Part shown: positions 37,121-45,332 of the stretch, piece after piece
Numbering within the stretch: position 1 is the first letter of the stretch
Layout of the letters: each line of letters starts with the position of its first letter
Assembly (NCBI GenBank): GCA_005223045.1
Contig: NJBM01000012.1
Span: 62,001-126,000, forward strand
Source: Planctomycetes bacterium B3_Pla
GTDB lineage: Bacteria; Planctomycetota; Phycisphaerae; Sedimentisphaerales; Anaerobacaceae
Direction: 5' to 3'
DNA: 64,000 bases
The notes under the pieces: model-generated
The model's database searches: none
What the model was told of the DNA's origin: nothing
Seen by the model: the letters and a program-made list of their open reading frames with translations, nothing else
Position numbers and translations under genes: made by a program

Positions 37121-37438
37121 ATGATCAGCGACGATGTCATACATAACATTAAAAAGCGATTAGCCGATGCCTTCCATCCGGACAGGATTATTCTGTTCGG
37201 CTCCCAGGCAAGAGGAACTGCCGATGACCGCAGCGACGTGGATATCCTTGTCGTCTGTTCCTTTACAGGCAAGCGACGCCATTTAATGCTCGAAATGGAT
37301 AGAGCTTTACGAGGTCTGGACTTGGCAAGAGATATCATGGTTCTCACGCCGGAAGAATTTGAGCGGGATCGGCACATACCCGGCACGATCGCGAGACCCG
37401 CCTGGAAAGAAGGAAAAGTCCTTTATGAAAGTGCCTGA
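37121..37438 (+). CDS. MNT-type minimal nucleotidyltransferase (locus 3)
   Basis: 105 residues, the usual size of the MNT half of MNT/HEPN modules. The active site reads IILFGSQARGTADDRSDVDI, with GS at 27-28 and Asp39/Asp41. In characterised pairs MNT adenylylates and silences the HEPN ribonuclease. Here the gene ends by overlapping the first codons of a HEPN-like frame (37425) that breaks off almost at once, so the module looks decayed. Confidence 0.9.
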   Translation: MISDDVIHNIKKRLADAFHPDRIILFGSQARGTADDRSDVDILVVCSFTGKRRHLMLEMDRALRGLDLARDIMVLTPEEFERDRHIPGTIARPAWKEGKVLYESA

Positions 37439-37490
37439 TCAGCAAGTCTTACACAAGGTTGAGCAATGGCTCGTCGCCTGTGGCACGTTC
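37425..37490 (+). pseudogene. Truncated HEPN-partner remnant
   Basis: An ATG overlaps the end of the MNT gene by 14 bases and encodes MKVPDQQVLHKVEQWLVACG, which resembles the first helix of HEPN partners. The frame continues to 37634 but with no HEPN-like sequence and no RxxxxH motif, and it enters the opposite-strand doc gene. The boundary given is approximate. Confidence 0.45.
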
Positions 37491-37566
37491 GTGTCTCGTG
37501 AAGTCCTTCGGCCTGGTCCAGGGTGGACTGTGAAGTGTAGCTCATCAAATAACGTCTGCGGTCGGT

Positions 37567-37989
37567 CTATTCTTCGAGCTTTACCAAATATCTTTTCAGG
37601 AATTTTTCTGTGGCTTTTACTGTCTCTTCCTTGACGGTGGGCGGGCTTTGGGCAACCCATACCGTAAAATTGTAAAGCTCCTGTGTATCGACCTGAATCC
37701 ATTTTCCATTTCTGTACAAAAACACGAACAAGGCGGTCATCGCGATGCGTTTGTTGCCGTTTTGAAAGGGGTGATTCTTGATCAGAAGGTAAAAAAGCAT
37801 GGCCGCCTTTGATATGAGAGTCGGGTAGAGAGACTTCTTCGCAAAGCTCTGAAAAGGTGTGGCCAGGCAGCTTTCCAGAACGTTGGGAAAACGGCTTGAG
37901 AAATCCGGAATCGGCTCATCAAATGCCAGTGTCTCTCTGGCCAGCCGAAAAGCAATGTATTCCACCTCTTTTACGGTTATGCTCTTCAT
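37567..37989 (-). CDS. doc: Doc-type toxin (Fic/Doc fold)
   Basis: 140 residues. The Fic/Doc catalytic motif is KNHPFQNGNKRIAMTALFVF with His73 and the Doc-type NKR ending; the canonical Asp is replaced by Asn77. Doc phosphorylates EF-Tu and halts translation in characterised cases. N-terminal ITVKEVEYIAFRL and YPTLISKAAMLFYLLIKNHP are typical. It overlaps the upstream HTH gene by one base (TAATG). Confidence 0.88.
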   Translation of the reverse strand: MKSITVKEVEYIAFRLARETLAFDEPIPDFSSRFPNVLESCLATPFQSFAKKSLYPTLISKAAMLFYLLIKNHPFQNGNKRIAMTALFVFLYRNGKWIQVDTQELYNFTVWVAQSPPTVKEETVKATEKFLKRYLVKLEE

Positions 37990-38246
37990 TATTCTGAGCC
38001 TAACAGTTTCAACGTTTGGCCATATTCTTTGATTGTTTTCTTAACGGCGTCGTCAATTTGCTTCTTATCTTCCTGATCCAGAGCCTTTCCCAAGATTTTG
38101 AGCACATATTTCCGGTCAATAGCGAAAGTCCTTCCGATCTTTACTGCCTTTATTTGGCCTTTCTTGACCTTCTTATAAACGGCTATCCTGCTTAAGCCCA
38201 GAATCTCAGCCAATTCCGGAATCGTAACGTATCGGCTTTTCTTCAT
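37989..38246 (-). CDS. HTH antitoxin partner of Doc
   Basis: 85 residues. The ATG at 38246 has AGGTGG five bases upstream. The N-terminal half is an excisionase/MerR-like helix-turn-helix: YVTIPELAEILGLSRIAVYK, then KVKKGQIKAVKIGRTFAIDR. The C-terminal helices (EDKKQIDDAVKKTIKEYGQT) could bind and block Doc. It would also repress its own operon, through the GTTAAC sites upstream. Such antitoxins differ from the classic Phd fold. Confidence 0.82.
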   Translation of the reverse strand: MKKSRYVTIPELAEILGLSRIAVYKKVKKGQIKAVKIGRTFAIDRKYVLKILGKALDQEDKKQIDDAVKKTIKEYGQTLKLLGSE

Positions 38247-38287
38247 AGAAACCACCTGTAAGTGAACTACATGTCGTTTAACACCAG

Positions 38288-38351
38288 GTTAACGCCCACA
38301 AACCATAACAAATTAGATTAACTTATGTTAACTACCACAGTTAAGGTTAAC
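38288..38351 (-). promoter_or_regulatory. Cluster of GTTAAC sites upstream of the Doc module
   Basis: Palindromic GTTAAC occurs at 38288, 38327 and 38346, with ATTAAC at 38317 and GTTAAG at 38340, all in an AT-rich 64-base stretch 42 bases upstream of the antitoxin start. Three exact copies in 64 bases suggest an operator for the HTH protein. Confidence 0.5.
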
Positions 38352-38509
38352 ACAAAAATACATAAGTGCAAGCATAATCAAGAAAATTGGCTCAACTGCA
38401 TCTGTCGAGATAAATGGGCATCGATGGGACGGAAAAAGCTGTTGAATGGCCTTGCCGCAGACCTTATGATTGCGGAAAGCATATTGAACGACTAAGAGGA
38501 GCAATTACA

Positions 38510-40303
38510 ATGAAGCACTCGCGATTGACTCGCCGGGATTTCTTGAGAAGCGCATGCGCTGGCGCGCTTGCAGCGGCTGTTCCCATTCATGGGCAAGCCG
38601 CATCGACGAATGAGCGGCCGAACATTGTGGTTATCTTGACAGATGACCAGGGCTGGGGCGATCTGAGCCTCCATGGGAACGTCAATTTAGCGACTCCGAA
38701 CGTCGATTCTTTGGCTCGGGACGGTGCTATGTTTGATCGGTTTTTTGTCTGCGCCGTATGTGCGCCGACACGGGCCGAATTCCTCACGGGGCGATATCAT
38801 CCACGCGGCGGCGTGCACGGCGTAACCACAGGAGCGGAGCGATTGAACGTTGACGAGAAGACAATCGGCGATACATTCAAAGCGGCAGGATACGCCACGG
38901 CAGCGTTTGGGAAGTGGCATAACGGCACGCAATACCCCTACCACCCGAACGGGCGCGGATTCGACGAGTATTACGGCTTCTGCTCCGGCCACTGGGGCAA
39001 CTACTTCGATCCAATCCTCGAACATAACGGCAAGATCGTCAGAGGAAAAGGATATATCATTGATGATTTGACCGATCACGCCCTGGAATTCATCGAGCAA
39101 AACAGGAATCGGCCTTTCTTCTGTTATCTTCCGTACAATACGCCGCACTCGCCAATGCAGGTGCCGGATCATTTCTTCGACAGGTTCAAGCACAACCCGA
39201 TCAAGATGCGCAACCGTGATCCGCAGAACGAGCAACTCGAAAAGACGCGCTGCGCCCTGGCGATGTGCGAGAACATCGATTGGAATGTGGGGCGTGTTCT
39301 AAAGAAACTCGAAGATTTAAAGCTTGCCAGCAATACCATCGTCATCTATTTCAGCGACAACGGACCGAATAGCTGGCGATGGAACGGCGGCATGAAAGGA
39401 CGCAAGGGATCGACCGACGAGGGCGGTGTTCGTGTGCCCTGTGCGATTCGCTGGCCCGGACACATAAAGCCCGGCAAGAAGATATCCCGGATCGCAGGCG
39501 CGATCGACCTTCTCCCAACGCTGGCCGATGTGGCCGGGATTAAAATTGTCGGCAGCAAGCCGCTCGACGGGATCAGCATCAAGCCGCTTCTGCTCACAGA
39601 AGCCAAAAACTGGCCTGATCGAATGATTTTCTCCCATCAGCGGGGCCGGATCAGCGTCCGGACGCAGCGATACCGGCTCGATCATACGGGCAAACTGTTC
39701 GATATGAAAAACGATCCGGGGCAAAACCGTGACATCTCGAAGGACAAACCGCAAGTCGCAGAAAGGCTGAGAAAGGCGGTAGCCCGATGGAAAGACGAAG
39801 TGCTGGCCGAATCGCCAAAGGACGACCGACCGTTCCCGGTCGGCTACGCCGCGTTTCCGACTGCTCTTCTGCCGGCGCGGGACGGTATCCCGCACGGAAA
39901 TGTCCGCCGAAGCGCCAAAGCGCCTAACTGCTCGTACTTCACAAACTGGATCAGCCAAACCGACAAGATAACCTGGGACATCGAGGTAGCATCCAGCGGC
40001 AATTTTGAAGCGGTGGTATATTATACCTGTCCAGTAAACGACGTTGGCTCGACCGTGGAACTGAGCTTCGACGATAGCCGGATTCGAGGGAAAGTAATCG
40101 AACCACACGATCCACCATCGGTAGGCGCAGAATTTGATCGCTTTGACCGGGGCAGCGAATCGTTTGTGAAGGACTTTCGACCGCTTCGGCTGGGTGTTTT
40201 TCGATTGGAAAAGGGCCGGGGTGAATTAACGCTTCGAGCGCTGGATGTTCCGGGCAAACAAGTAATGGACGTCAGGCTCGTCGCGCTGACTTTATTGAAA
40301 TAA
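38510..40303 (+). CDS. Tat-exported sulfatase
   Basis: 597 residues. The ATG at 38510 follows AGAGGA and begins a twin-arginine signal ([20 protein letters not shown]). Sulfatase motifs are [20 protein letters not shown] (metal Asp pair), the formylglycine site [13 protein letters not shown] (Cys84), [20 protein letters not shown] and [20 protein letters not shown]. The catalytic domain ends near residue 470. The last about 120 residues form a beta-sandwich-like tail ([20 protein letters not shown]) often seen on planctomycete sulfatases. It probably releases sulfate from marine or host polysaccharides in the periplasm. The maturase is not in the window. Confidence 0.93.
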   Translation: MKHSRLTRRDFLRSACAGALAAAVPIHGQAASTNERPNIVVILTDDQGWGDLSLHGNVNLATPNVDSLARDGAMFDRFFVCAVCAPTRAEFLTGRYHPRGGVHGVTTGAERLNVDEKTIGDTFKAAGYATAAFGKWHNGTQYPYHPNGRGFDEYYGFCSGHWGNYFDPILEHNGKIVRGKGYIIDDLTDHALEFIEQNRNRPFFCYLPYNTPHSPMQVPDHFFDRFKHNPIKMRNRDPQNEQLEKTRCALAMCENIDWNVGRVLKKLEDLKLASNTIVIYFSDNGPNSWRWNGGMKGRKGSTDEGGVRVPCAIRWPGHIKPGKKISRIAGAIDLLPTLADVAGIKIVGSKPLDGISIKPLLLTEAKNWPDRMIFSHQRGRISVRTQRYRLDHTGKLFDMKNDPGQNRDISKDKPQVAERLRKAVARWKDEVLAESPKDDRPFPVGYAAFPTALLPARDGIPHGNVRRSAKAPNCSYFTNWISQTDKITWDIEVASSGNFEAVVYYTCPVNDVGSTVELSFDDSRIRGKVIEPHDPPSVGAEFDRFDRGSESFVKDFRPLRLGVFRLEKGRGELTLRALDVPGKQVMDVRLVALTLLK

Positions 40304-40307
40304 ATAT

Positions 40308-40341
40308 GATGTCTTTCTCCGACATCAAGCCGATACGGCTT
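40308..40341. terminator. Possible terminator hairpins between convergent genes
   Basis: GATGTC/GACATC (40308-40313, 40321-40326) and AAGCCG/CGGCTT (40327-40332, 40336-40341) form two small stems between the sulfatase and gamma-glutamyltransferase stops. No strong T-run, so the call is weak. Confidence 0.35.
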
Positions 40342-40346
40342 TAGGA

Positions 40347-42092
40347 TCAGTAGCCTATCGCGCAGCCGTCTTTGCGAGGATCGGAAGCGCCAAAATAGCA
40401 CCTTGGATTTGACTGCCTCCATATTCCCTGATAGCCTCCGAAAACACCCGGTTTTGGATTTACTTTGTGCCCCATAGAAGCCAGCTTCCGTTTTACATCT
40501 TCGGAAATGTACCTCTCGAAGCTCACCGAGCCGCCAGCCGCCATTTTTTGCCCCGTCGGTGCCGAACTTTCAAGATGCCGGACTCGCGGCTGTTCGCCGG
40601 CCTGCTGCGGCGACATGCCGAAATCAATCAGGTTCATCAGAACCTGCGCGTGTCCCTGCGGCTGAAAGCTGCCTCCCATGACTCCGAATGAAAACACGGG
40701 CTTTCCGTCTTTGGTCATGAATGCCGGTATGATAGTGTGGAAGGGTCGTTTGTGAGGCTCAAGTTTGTTGAGATCGTCAGGATTGAGCGAGAACAGTTGC
40801 CCCCGATTCTGAAGGCAGAAACCCAGGCCGTCCGGCACAAAACCCGAACCCCAGGGATAGTAGATGCTCTGAATGAGCGAAACCATGTTGCCGTCCTTGT
40901 CCGCCGCTGTCAGATAGACAGTATCCGATGAACCTTTGAGCCTGCCGGGCGCTACACTTTGAGCCGCGTGTTTCGGATCGATCAGTTTCACTCGCCGGGC
41001 GGCGTAGTCTTTGGAGATGAGTTCTCTGACAGGGACCTCGGCAAAATCCATGTCCGCGTAGTAAACCGCGCGATCCTCAAAAGCCAGTTTCTTAGCTTCG
41101 ACAAAAAGGTGAAGATGCTCAGCCGAGTTGGGATCCATCGAACCGATGTCGAAGTGTTCAAGCAGATTCAACATTTGCAGCGCGGCAATCCCCTGGCCGT
41201 TCGGCGGCAACTCCCAGACGTCATAGCCGCGATAATTAGTGCTGACAGGCTCCACCCAGTCGGCGGTGTGGTCCTGAAAGTCGCGCATTGAAAGCCGGCC
41301 GCCGTTGGCCTGGGAGAATTTGACGATCTTCTCGGCGACCTGTCCCCGGTAGAAAGCATCCGCGCCTTGGCGGGCTATCATCTCGAAAAGCCGTGCCAAT
41401 CCCACATTCCGGAAGATATCCCCAAAACGCAAAGGCCTGCCGTCAGGCATGAAGGTTTTTGCCAGGGCAGGATTACCCTCCGAGCCAAAGGACCAGGAGC
41501 GGGCTATCACCGGTGAGACGGGAAAGCCTTCGCGGGCGTAAGAGATGGGCGCTTCCAGAATCCTCGCCAGGTCAAAACGCCCCAATCTTTGCTGCAGCGC
41601 CGCCCAGCCACTGACGCAACCGGGCACGCTCCAGGACAATGGGCCGTAGATGGGAATCTCTTTAAGCCCCAGTGCGTGCGCTTTATCTATGCTCCAGTCG
41701 TACGGCGAGCGGCCGCTTGCATTCAGGCCAAGAAGTCTTTGCTCCTTCGCATTCCAGACGACAGCGAACAGGTCGCCTCCCGGCCCGCACATCATCGGCT
41801 CGACCAGGCTCAACATCGCGTTGGCACAAACGGCCGCATCTACAGCGTTGCCGCCGGCCTTGAGGATATCGACACCGGCCATGCAGGCCAGAGGCTGACT
41901 TGAGCAGACAACTCCGTTTTGGCAAACAACCGTCGAGCGGTTTTGGTTTCTGTTCTGGAGCAAGTCGCGATTGACCGAAACACGGTCGTTTGCAGCACCG
42001 GCCCCGTGATGTCCGGCAACCGATACCTCGCCGGCCAATAGCGCTGATGTACAAGTACAGCCGGCAATTTTGAGAAATGAACGCCGTTCCAT
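40347..42092 (-). CDS. ggt: Gamma-glutamyltransferase
   Basis: 581 residues. The start at ATG 42092 gives a Tat-like signal (MERRSFLKIAGCTCTSALLA); an upstream GTG at 42191 would bury it. Ntn-hydrolase features are present: GGNAVDAAVCANAMLSLVEP, MCGPGGDLFAVVWN, WELPPNGQGIAALQMLNLLE, and the autoprocessing site SSDTVYLTAADKDGNMVSLI with the catalytic Thr in DTVY. GVMGGSFQPQGHAQVLMNLI follows in the small subunit. It hydrolyses gamma-glutamyl bonds, e.g. in glutathione, outside the cytoplasm. A perfect inverted repeat lies 17 bases upstream of the start. Confidence 0.93.
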   Translation of the reverse strand: MERRSFLKIAGCTCTSALLAGEVSVAGHHGAGAANDRVSVNRDLLQNRNQNRSTVVCQNGVVCSSQPLACMAGVDILKAGGNAVDAAVCANAMLSLVEPMMCGPGGDLFAVVWNAKEQRLLGLNASGRSPYDWSIDKAHALGLKEIPIYGPLSWSVPGCVSGWAALQQRLGRFDLARILEAPISYAREGFPVSPVIARSWSFGSEGNPALAKTFMPDGRPLRFGDIFRNVGLARLFEMIARQGADAFYRGQVAEKIVKFSQANGGRLSMRDFQDHTADWVEPVSTNYRGYDVWELPPNGQGIAALQMLNLLEHFDIGSMDPNSAEHLHLFVEAKKLAFEDRAVYYADMDFAEVPVRELISKDYAARRVKLIDPKHAAQSVAPGRLKGSSDTVYLTAADKDGNMVSLIQSIYYPWGSGFVPDGLGFCLQNRGQLFSLNPDDLNKLEPHKRPFHTIIPAFMTKDGKPVFSFGVMGGSFQPQGHAQVLMNLIDFGMSPQQAGEQPRVRHLESSAPTGQKMAAGGSVSFERYISEDVKRKLASMGHKVNPKPGVFGGYQGIWRQSNPRCYFGASDPRKDGCAIGY

Positions 42093-42108
42093 AGCAGTGG
42101 AGAGAAAC

Positions 42109-42141
42109 ACGGAGCGTAGTCGCTGCGATGCTACGCTCCGT
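42109..42141. promoter_or_regulatory. Perfect 11-bp inverted repeat upstream of ggt
   Basis: ACGGAGCGTAG (42109-42119) and CTACGCTCCGT (42131-42141) are perfect complements around an 11-base loop, 17 bases before the ggt ATG. It could be an operator or an mRNA hairpin at the translation start. Confidence 0.5.
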
Positions 42142-42274
42142 AATTCGAACTTGTAAGCGGTGAACATGGCACGGCGAGAAGAACCTGTCACACAGAATCA
42201 AAACAGGCCACTCTTTGACGGTCTGACCGCTCTAAAGAGGCTTGATGCGTACCAGAGTTCCGGCAGCAAAAGAA

Positions 42275-42532
42275 TTAGCTCGAGCTGCTCGGCCGCTTCG
42301 CAAAAACTCTCCGCCTTTGGAACAGGTAGATAATGATCGCCAGAGCGATCAAACCTACCAGCCCATTGTCGCCCAACTCTGCAATTAGTCCGGTGAGATT
42401 GGGAACGATGCTCCCAAAGAAGGGAAGGGTCTTGCCGAAGAGGATGTGGGCGATAACTCCCAAAGCTACCAATAGCAGTAAAACTTCCGTAATCTCACCA
42501 AGCCATTTCTTTACTTCTTCCAAATAATGCAT
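42275..42532 (-). CDS. Small two-helix membrane protein
   Basis: 85 residues. ATG 42532 has AAGGAG eight bases upstream. Two hydrophobic helices (ITEVLLLLVALGVIAHILFG; LVGLIALAIIIYLFQRRRVF) flank a polar loop, and a basic, Ser-rich tail follows. Not recognised. It is alone on its strand, between ggt and lysA. Confidence 0.7.
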   Translation of the reverse strand: MHYLEEVKKWLGEITEVLLLLVALGVIAHILFGKTLPFFGSIVPNLTGLIAELGDNGLVGLIALAIIIYLFQRRRVFAKRPSSSS

Positions 42533-42538
42533 CTTCAA

Positions 42539-42948
42539 CTCTCCTTAACTTTAAAGTAAAATAAAACAGCACGTCACGAACCTCTAAGTATCTTGTTTCG
42601 GCTTGCCTTTTTGATTTCTTTAATGTTTATGTCCAAAATTCGCGTGACATATCGCCGGCGGGAACCGGCGCCTCTGATCCGGGATTTCAAATAAACATGG
42701 AGCAAAAGCCACTTACCAGTATTGAAACTGCGATCATCAGGCTAAATCGCAAGGCGATTACTTCGAGAGCTTCTCTATGCAAAGCTCCCTGATTTTTTTC
42801 ACCAGTGAATCTTTTTCAGACAAGAAGCTCCGGTATAGACGAAAGGTCGGCAACAAATCGGAATAAATGCAGCATGAAATCGCCTAACGGACTGGTATCT
42901 TCTATTCTTCTAATGAATAAACCAACGTTAAGATGGGGTATTTTTTGC
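42539..42948. other. Intergenic region, no confident gene
   Basis: About 410 bases. A 31-codon frame starting near 42697 (MEQKPLTSIETAIIRLNRKA) lacks a ribosome-binding site and is not called. Confidence 0.4.
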
Positions 42949-42977
42949 TTGACTTGGCAGATAAAATAGGGTATCTT
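42949..42977 (+). promoter_or_regulatory. Promoter of the 56-residue membrane protein
   Basis: TTGACT (42949-42954), a 17-base spacer and TATCTT (42972-42977), followed by six bases (AGAGTC) and ATG. Confidence 0.7.
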
Positions 42978-42983
42978 AGAGTC

Positions 42984-43154
42984 ATGTTGAGCATAGCATC
43001 TTTTATACTACGCATATTGCTGATCGTGATGATCTGGGCCTTTGTATGGCGTTTTGTGGAGCCTAAGACACAACTCATGCGAGTGTTGAGAGCCGCGCTG
43101 CTTGTGCTATGCCTTCTGGGTGCTATGGCCGTTATTAAGATCACAGGCGGATGA
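42984..43154 (+). CDS. Tiny membrane protein, leaderless mRNA predicted
   Basis: 56 residues from ATG 42984. Two hydrophobic helices (SFILRILLIVMIWAFVWRFV; LRAALLVLCLLGAMAVIKI) flank a short basic loop with EPKTQLMR. There is no ribosome-binding site, but a good promoter ends six bases before the ATG, so translation probably starts at the 5' end of the transcript. A longer frame from 42933 would place the promoter inside the gene. Function unknown. Confidence 0.65.
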   Translation: MLSIASFILRILLIVMIWAFVWRFVEPKTQLMRVLRAALLVLCLLGAMAVIKITGG

Positions 43155-43296
43155 CCACATTCTTACCGGCATAGTCCTGCCTGTTCGCAAAAACAATTCG
43201 ATTTTACTTTCACTACGGGCCACTCAAGTTATTGTCGAATGTCGATTGACGATTTTCAAGTCGCAAACCGGAAATAGAACATCGAATATCCGGTTA

Positions 43297-44574
43297 TTAT
43301 CTTTCCAGGACTATGAGGTCATTGTAAGTTTCGCGTTTTCTGACAACCGTGAACTTACCGCCGTCAACGAGGACTTCAGCGGCTCGGCCTCGCGCGTTGT
43401 AGTTACTGCTCATAGTAAAGCCGTAGGCGCCTGCCGAAAAGATAGAGAGCAGATCACCGCGTTCCGTCGGCGGGATGGCCCTGTCCTTTGCGAAGAAATC
43501 AGCGCCTTCGCAGATCGGCCCGACTATATCAACGACTTCGGTGCCGTCGATCTTCAAGTCTTCGCTGCGCTGGCGAGGTACGAGCTTTTCGTCCACTTTC
43601 GCAGGCCAAATGAAGTGGAATGCATCATACAACGACGGACGAATCAAATCATTCATTCCCGCATCGGCAATGACGAATTTCTTCCTGCCGCCGCGCTTAA
43701 TATAGAGGACGCGAGTGAGCATTATCCCTGCGTTGGCACAGATACTCTTGCCGGGCTCCAGGATAAGTCTCAGGTCCTTATCTTTCAAAAGCGGGACAAT
43801 TCCCGCCGCATATTCGGCTGCCGAAGGTACGGTATCAGACTCATAGTCGGCGCCGTAGCCGCCGCCGAGGTCGACCGCTTCGATCGTGTGGCCCTTACCG
43901 CGGAGCCGATCTATCAGCGGTAGGATTTTTTCCACAGCTCCGACATAAGGATCAATCTTTTTGCCACCTGAGCCCAGATGCACGTGGAGGGCGCAAAGAT
44001 TCACGGCTGTGTTCTCGCCGTAGTCTGCGAAGACTTTCATCGCTCTTTCGATGTCCACGCCGAATTTCGTTTCCTTCTTACCCGTAGTTATGAAGGCGTG
44101 AGTTTTGTATTCGACGTCAGGATTGACGCGCAGTGCGACTTTTGCCTGTTTGCCCCGCTGTGCCGCCAGCCGGATCAGGTTCTCCAGCTCTGCTTCCGAT
44201 TCGATATTGAAATAACCGATGCCGGCGTCTAATGCTTCAGTGATTTCCGTGTCGGTTTTGCCTACACCGGCGTAAACAACTTTCGATGGGTCGCCACCGG
44301 CCTGCAAAACGCGGTACAGCTCACCGCCGCTGACAACGTCAAATCCGCTGCCTGCATCGGCCATAAATCTGAGGATGTTCACATTGCCACAGGCCTTAAC
44401 CGAATAACAGATCATGGTATCCAGCCCACCATAGGCCTGGCGAATCTTTTGCAAATGATCCAGGAAGGTCGCCTTGCTGTAGATGTAAACGGGGGTGCCG
44501 ACCTCGCCGGCTATTTCTTCAACCCTTACGTTTTCAGCAAGCAAACTGCCGTTTTTATAGCTGAAACAGTCCAT
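43297..44574 (-). CDS. lysA: Diaminopimelate decarboxylase
   Basis: 425 residues. The ATG at 44574 has AAGGA eight bases upstream. It makes L-lysine from meso-diaminopimelate with pyridoxal phosphate. Motifs are ICYSVKACGNVNILRFMADA (PLP lysine), GSGFDVVSGGEL, LHVHLGSGGKKIDPYVGAVE, DLGGGYGADYESD, LEPGKSICANAG, and the substrate-site VGPICEGADFFAKDR with its Cys. The YGFTMSSNYNARGRAAEVLV segment near the end binds PLP. Confidence 0.95.
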   Translation of the reverse strand: MDCFSYKNGSLLAENVRVEEIAGEVGTPVYIYSKATFLDHLQKIRQAYGGLDTMICYSVKACGNVNILRFMADAGSGFDVVSGGELYRVLQAGGDPSKVVYAGVGKTDTEITEALDAGIGYFNIESEAELENLIRLAAQRGKQAKVALRVNPDVEYKTHAFITTGKKETKFGVDIERAMKVFADYGENTAVNLCALHVHLGSGGKKIDPYVGAVEKILPLIDRLRGKGHTIEAVDLGGGYGADYESDTVPSAAEYAAGIVPLLKDKDLRLILEPGKSICANAGIMLTRVLYIKRGGRKKFVIADAGMNDLIRPSLYDAFHFIWPAKVDEKLVPRQRSEDLKIDGTEVVDIVGPICEGADFFAKDRAIPPTERGDLLSIFSAGAYGFTMSSNYNARGRAAEVLVDGGKFTVVRKRETYNDLIVLER

Positions 44575-44711
44575 TTTGTCGTCCTTTTTGTGAATCATCC
44601 TCAAGAAACCCTAAAGTCTGCACGAGCAGCAAGATAGTATAAGCATTTGAGTGTCGATTTGCAAGAAGATGGCGGGGTCGATGTACGCTGATGGTGTCCT
44701 GATTCTATGCA

Positions 44712-44755
44712 GAAAAAAATGGAAGGTTCTGCCGCAATGAGAGAACCTTCCATTT
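44712..44755 (-). terminator. Rho-independent terminator of the lysine-rich protein gene
   Basis: AAATGGAAGGTTCT (44717-44730) pairs perfectly over 14 bases with AGAACCTTCCATTT (44742-44755), loop of 11. On the minus strand it runs into a T-tract (44713-44719), 75 bases after the stop codon. Confidence 0.9.
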
Positions 44756-44829
44756 GTCAAGTAACCGGCCTTGGCCGGCAGCCCGCCCCGATTCATAACG
44801 ACAGGCGAGCTTTTGACTAAACTGCTGAG

Positions 44830-44994
44830 CTATCTTTTCTTTTTCTTCTTTGTTTTTTTCCTCTTCTTTGTTGCTTTCTTCTTTGCTTTCTTCTTCTTTG
44901 CTTTCTTCTTTACTTTCTTCTTTACTTTCTTCTTTACTTTCTTCTTTGCTGCTTTCTTCTTTACTTTCTTCTTTGCTTTCTTCTTCTTTGCCAT
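44830..44994 (-). CDS. Lysine-rich histone-H1-like protein
   Basis: 54 residues, of which 38 are lysine and two arginine, the rest almost only Ala, Val and Thr, in AKKK/VKKK units of four. It starts at ATG 44994 behind an extended ribosome-binding site, AAAAGGAGGTGA, seven bases upstream; the longer frame from 45081 lacks this. Composition matches the C-terminal tail of histone H1 and bacterial H1-like DNA-compacting proteins. It presumably coats DNA or RNA. A strong terminator follows, which together with the ribosome-binding site suggests high expression. Confidence 0.85.
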   Translation of the reverse strand: MAKKKKAKKKVKKKAAKKKVKKKVKKKVKKKAKKKKAKKKATKKRKKTKKKKKR

Positions 44995-45332
44995 TACTGT
45001 GTCACCTCCTTTTGGCTGACAAAAATCCTTTTTACTTTGGCAAACGTTACAATACCGATTTAGATTAAGAAACTCTGTCAAACAATGACAGAAAAAATTC
45101 AGAAAAATTTATATATATTTTATCGTCCAAAACTTTAACATTTCTTGACTAAAATTTTTTCCGCCAACATTTTACAGGACCTCGTTTATCTTTTACCATA
45201 CGGTTCGTAGCAAAAACTTGAGTCAAAAACGTTGAGAGTTCGATTGATCGTTGAGATAGTTTGTCGATTGCGATATAGTGATTTGCTCTGTAGTATTGCT
45301 CTCAACAATACACAGTTTAATTGTTACTTTTT

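Noticed and set aside
42697..42792. 31-codon ORF MEQKPLTSIETAIIRLNRKA...
   Set aside because: No ribosome-binding site or promoter and no sign of conservation to judge by.
43102..43923. 273-residue plus-strand ORF overlapping lysA
   Set aside because: Antisense shadow of the 3' half of lysA.
44850..45068. Ser/Leu-rich plus-strand ORF
   Set aside because: Complement of the lysine codons of the histone-like gene; low complexity only.
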